A stretch of 40,896 bases of DNA from Lysobacterales bacterium (GTDB lineage Bacteria; Pseudomonadota; Gammaproteobacteria; Xanthomonadales; Wenzhouxiangellaceae). The notes below the pieces were generated by a model. It made no database searches. It worked only from the letters and a program-made list of their open reading frames with translations, and was not told the origin of the DNA. The stretch covers positions 1 through 40,896 of the forward strand of contig PBLG01000006.1 of NCBI GenBank assembly GCA_002722315.1. The letters are read 5' to 3'. This document shows positions 38,885-40,896 of this stretch, one piece after another. Both the position numbers and the translations under genes were made by a program. How positions within the stretch are numbered: the first letter of the stretch is position 1; each line of letters starts with the position of its first letter.

Positions 38885-39700
38885 ATGACGAAGGCCAAGG
38901 GAAAATCGTCCCCCAATCCGTGGTGGAAAACCCGCGAACTCAGGCGTGGCAGCCGGCTCGTGCTCGAGCTGGGCCCGATGAAGGTCGAAATCGGCCACGG
39001 CGACGGCGAGTGGCTACTCTGGTCGAAGACCGGGGTCGAGGATGAAGGCCGCGGCCACAGCCGCATCGCCGTGCGCAGGGGTTTGCCTGAAGAAGTGCAC
39101 GAGCGTTTCGTCCACGATGGGCCCGACCGCCAGGTGACGCTTGCCCCGGTGCTGGGCGACCGCGCGGTGGTCGCCAGGCCGCGCCAGCCGGTGTATCTCT
39201 TGAGTCGCCAGGAAGTCACCTTCTATCTTTCGACACCGATCTGGCTCAAGATCCTGGTGGGTTCCTCGCAGATGACGCTTCGGGAACTGGCCTCGGTGCG
39301 GCTTTCTGACACCTGGTTCGGCCCGTCCACCCGGGTCGGTGAGCTTTGCTACGCCAACCGGACGCACGCGCGCCGCAACCTCGCCGAAATTCAGCTCAGG
39401 CCCCACCGAGCGATCACGCCGCTGAGAATCCGGAACAACGCGCAAGAAGCGTTGCCGCTCGAGAAGATCAGCCTGCCAGTGCCGATGCTCCCGCTGTTCG
39501 GCGCCGAGGACGGCAGTCTCTGGACCCAGCGCGCAACGCTGGTGCGCGACGAGGTCTCCGACCTTGCCTCGGTGCGGATCGAGGCCTCGAAAGACAACGT
39601 CGATCCATACGGACGGCCGCTGACGCGCATCGCCGCGCCGCGCCATGACAATCCATTGGCCGTCGTTCGCGCGTTCAGCACGTTCTTCCACGGATTCTGA
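38885..39700 (+). CDS. DUF432 protein
   Basis: This 271-residue soluble protein has no signal peptide or membrane helix. It is rich in beta-strand-type segments (RLVLELGPMKVEIGHGDGEW, WFGPSTRVGELCYANRTHAR) and fits DUF432, a family of unknown function. It ends 2 bases before the mscS gene, so the two form an operon; DUF432 genes are often found beside mechanosensitive channels, which suggests a regulator or partner of the channel. ATG at 38885 has GGCGGG about 6 bases upstream; ATG at 38867 would add six residues and cannot be excluded. TTGGCA at 38845-38850 could be a -35 box. Confidence 0.8.
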   Translation: MTKAKGKSSPNPWWKTRELRRGSRLVLELGPMKVEIGHGDGEWLLWSKTGVEDEGRGHSRIAVRRGLPEEVHERFVHDGPDRQVTLAPVLGDRAVVARPRQPVYLLSRQEVTFYLSTPIWLKILVGSSQMTLRELASVRLSDTWFGPSTRVGELCYANRTHARRNLAEIQLRPHRAITPLRIRNNAQEALPLEKISLPVPMLPLFGAEDGSLWTQRATLVRDEVSDLASVRIEASKDNVDPYGRPLTRIAAPRHDNPLAVVRAFSTFFHGF

Positions 39701-39702
39701 TC

Positions 39703-40584
39703 ATGCTCGAACACCTGCAGACACTGATTTCACTCGAAGGCGCGGTGCGATGGGGGCGGGCGCTTTTCCTGGTGGTGCTCGGGCTGTTGCTCGCGTTCAT
39801 CATCAGCCGCCTGCTTCAGCGCTTCATGCACCGTCGAATGACCGCGCACGTGGTCCAGATCGTCCGGCGGCTGGTGTTCTACTCGGTGCTGGGGGTATTC
39901 ATTGCCGCGGCCATGAGCGAGCTGGGATTCAGCTTCACCGTGATCATGGGGGCGGCCGGCATTCTTACGGTCGCGCTCGGGTTTGCGTCCCAGACCACGG
40001 CGTCCAACCTGATCAGCGGCCTGTTCCTGATCGGCGAGCACAGCTTCGAGGTCGGCGACCTGATCCGGGTCGGCGACCTGACCGGCGAAGTGCTCTCGAT
40101 AGACGCGTTGTCGGTCAAGCTCAAGACCTTTGACAACCTGTTTGTCCGGATTCCCAACGAGACGCTGATCAAGAGCCAGGTCACCACGCTGACGCGCTAC
40201 CCGATTCGGCGCATCGATCTGGCGCTGGGCGTAGCGTACAAGGAAGATATCGAGCGCGTTCGCGAGATACTGGCCCGGGTGGCCGACGCCAATCCGCTTT
40301 GCCTGGACGAACCCGCACCGCAGTTCATCTTTACCGGGTTCGGCGATTCCTCGCTCAACATCCAGTTCTCGGTATGGGTGGTGCGGGAGAACTTTCTCGA
40401 GCTTCGGAATGCGATCAGTGCCGAGATCAAGACAGCGTTCGACGAGGCCGGCGTCGAAATCCCGTTTCCGCACCGCACCCTGTATGCCGGCGAGGCGACG
40501 CGGCCGTTCCCGGTCACGCTGGTCGAAGACGCGCCGAGCCGCGACCGGTCGGCTCCGGATTCGAACGGGCAGGAAGATCTGTGA
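39703..40584 (+). CDS. MscS-family mechanosensitive ion channel
   Basis: This 293-residue channel opens under membrane tension and protects against osmotic shock. Three membrane helices are visible (about 18-38, 57-77 and 82-105); the third is the pore helix with the alternating Gly/Ala pattern (GAAGILTVALGFASQ). The cytoplasmic beta domain follows (about 110-175, SFEVGDLIRVGDLTG, RIPNETLIKSQ), then an alpha-beta domain ending in FPHRTLY near residue 262. Length matches E. coli MscS (286 residues). The start lies 2 bases after the DUF432 stop. A tail of charged residues extends beyond the usual end. Confidence 0.95.
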   Translation: MLEHLQTLISLEGAVRWGRALFLVVLGLLLAFIISRLLQRFMHRRMTAHVVQIVRRLVFYSVLGVFIAAAMSELGFSFTVIMGAAGILTVALGFASQTTASNLISGLFLIGEHSFEVGDLIRVGDLTGEVLSIDALSVKLKTFDNLFVRIPNETLIKSQVTTLTRYPIRRIDLALGVAYKEDIERVREILARVADANPLCLDEPAPQFIFTGFGDSSLNIQFSVWVVRENFLELRNAISAEIKTAFDEAGVEIPFPHRTLYAGEATRPFPVTLVEDAPSRDRSAPDSNGQEDL

Positions 40585-40602
40585 TCGCCCGGAATATGAC
40601 GG

Positions 40603-40896
40603 CTATTCGATCCGCTCCATCCGGTCGGACGCGCCCAGGGACACCACGCGTCCGTCGACGGTCCTGAATTCGCGTTCGCCCAGGTTCTTCCGCCGCACTT
40701 GGTAGATGGTGCGCTCGCCCGAGCGCGTGTCGACGACTTCCACCCGCACGATTGAATTGGCTTCCTGGTAACGCATCCAGGATACGCCGGCGGTGGCCAG
40801 GATCATGATCGCGGCCAGCGAGTAACCGACGACCATGGAGGTCGTTCGACTCGACGGTTCGGGCGTTGCGGAAGGCTTGCCGGCAGCGGCTCGCGG
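40603..40896 (-). CDS. Partial single-pass membrane protein, start beyond window
   Basis: The visible 97 residues contain a hydrophilic Pro/Ser/Ala-rich stretch, one membrane helix (VVGYSLAAIMILATAGVSW) and a short basic tail ending GASDRMERIE. The frame is open to the right edge of the window, and the ATG at 40836 has no ribosome site (ACCTCC precedes it), so the true start probably lies outside. I do not recognise a family. It converges on mscS with 18 bases between the stop codons; no terminator is seen there. Confidence 0.55.
   Translation of the reverse strand, partial: PRAAAGKPSATPEPSSRTTSMVVGYSLAAIMILATAGVSWMRYQEANSIVRVEVVDTRSGERTIYQVRRKNLGEREFRTVDGRVVSLGASDRMERIE

Overview
The window is high-GC, gene-dense DNA that looks like a free-living gammaproteobacterium near the Lysobacterales/Xanthomonadales or Wenzhouxiangella. 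The pointers are an ECF sigma/Ser-Thr kinase-TPR pair, secreted proteins ending in a DGFE motif, REP-like GTAGGAG palindromes, a Reg_prop diguanylate cyclase and a sodium:solute symporter module. This assignment is inference from gene content, not from a marker gene. No tRNA, rRNA or CRISPR array was seen.

Layout. Bases 1-847 form one large imperfect inverted repeat with a small REP-type palindrome near its centre; I see no credible gene there. Bases 1029-3000 (+) hold an ECF sigma factor, a probable membrane anti-sigma factor and a DUF4097 repeat protein, joined by 4-base overlaps and closed by a clear terminator. Bases 3096-7309 (-) hold a lipoprotein cytochrome c, a rhomboid protease and a two-propeller diguanylate cyclase. 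Bases 7334-8784 (+) hold a LOG-family hydrolase coupled to a membrane protein. Bases 8867-17155 resemble a carboxylate (probably acetate) uptake and sensing locus: a DEDDh exonuclease, a cNMP/CBS/DUF294 protein, a two-part sodium symporter and, divergently, an SLC5-type hybrid histidine kinase. A second diguanylate cyclase and asnB follow (17300-20284).

Bases 20285-24778 hold dispersed repeats, a secreted protein of unknown function, a beta-carbonic anhydrase, an ABC-F ATPase and a small secreted protein. Bases 24830-34484 (-) form a surface/secretion region: a lipoprotein, a small DGFE-tailed protein, a collagen-like trimeric fibre protein with an S74 chaperone domain, a Ser/Thr kinase with TPR-like tail, its ECF sigma factor, and a large subtilisin-like protease that also ends in DGFE. 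parC follows (34607-36850), then a complete IS4-family insertion sequence (36930-38206) ending 7 bases before a DUF4136 lipoprotein gene, a DUF432-MscS pair, and a partial gene running off the right edge.

How the genes may work together. The two sigma systems use different logic: the first looks membrane-anchored by an anti-sigma factor, the second looks kinase-controlled. The second sigma factor has a threonine where ordinary ECF factors carry acidic residues, so activation by phosphorylation is a testable idea. The symporter/kinase locus couples transport to signalling. Two diguanylate cyclases, both with intact catalytic and feedback motifs, tie the region to c-di-GMP.
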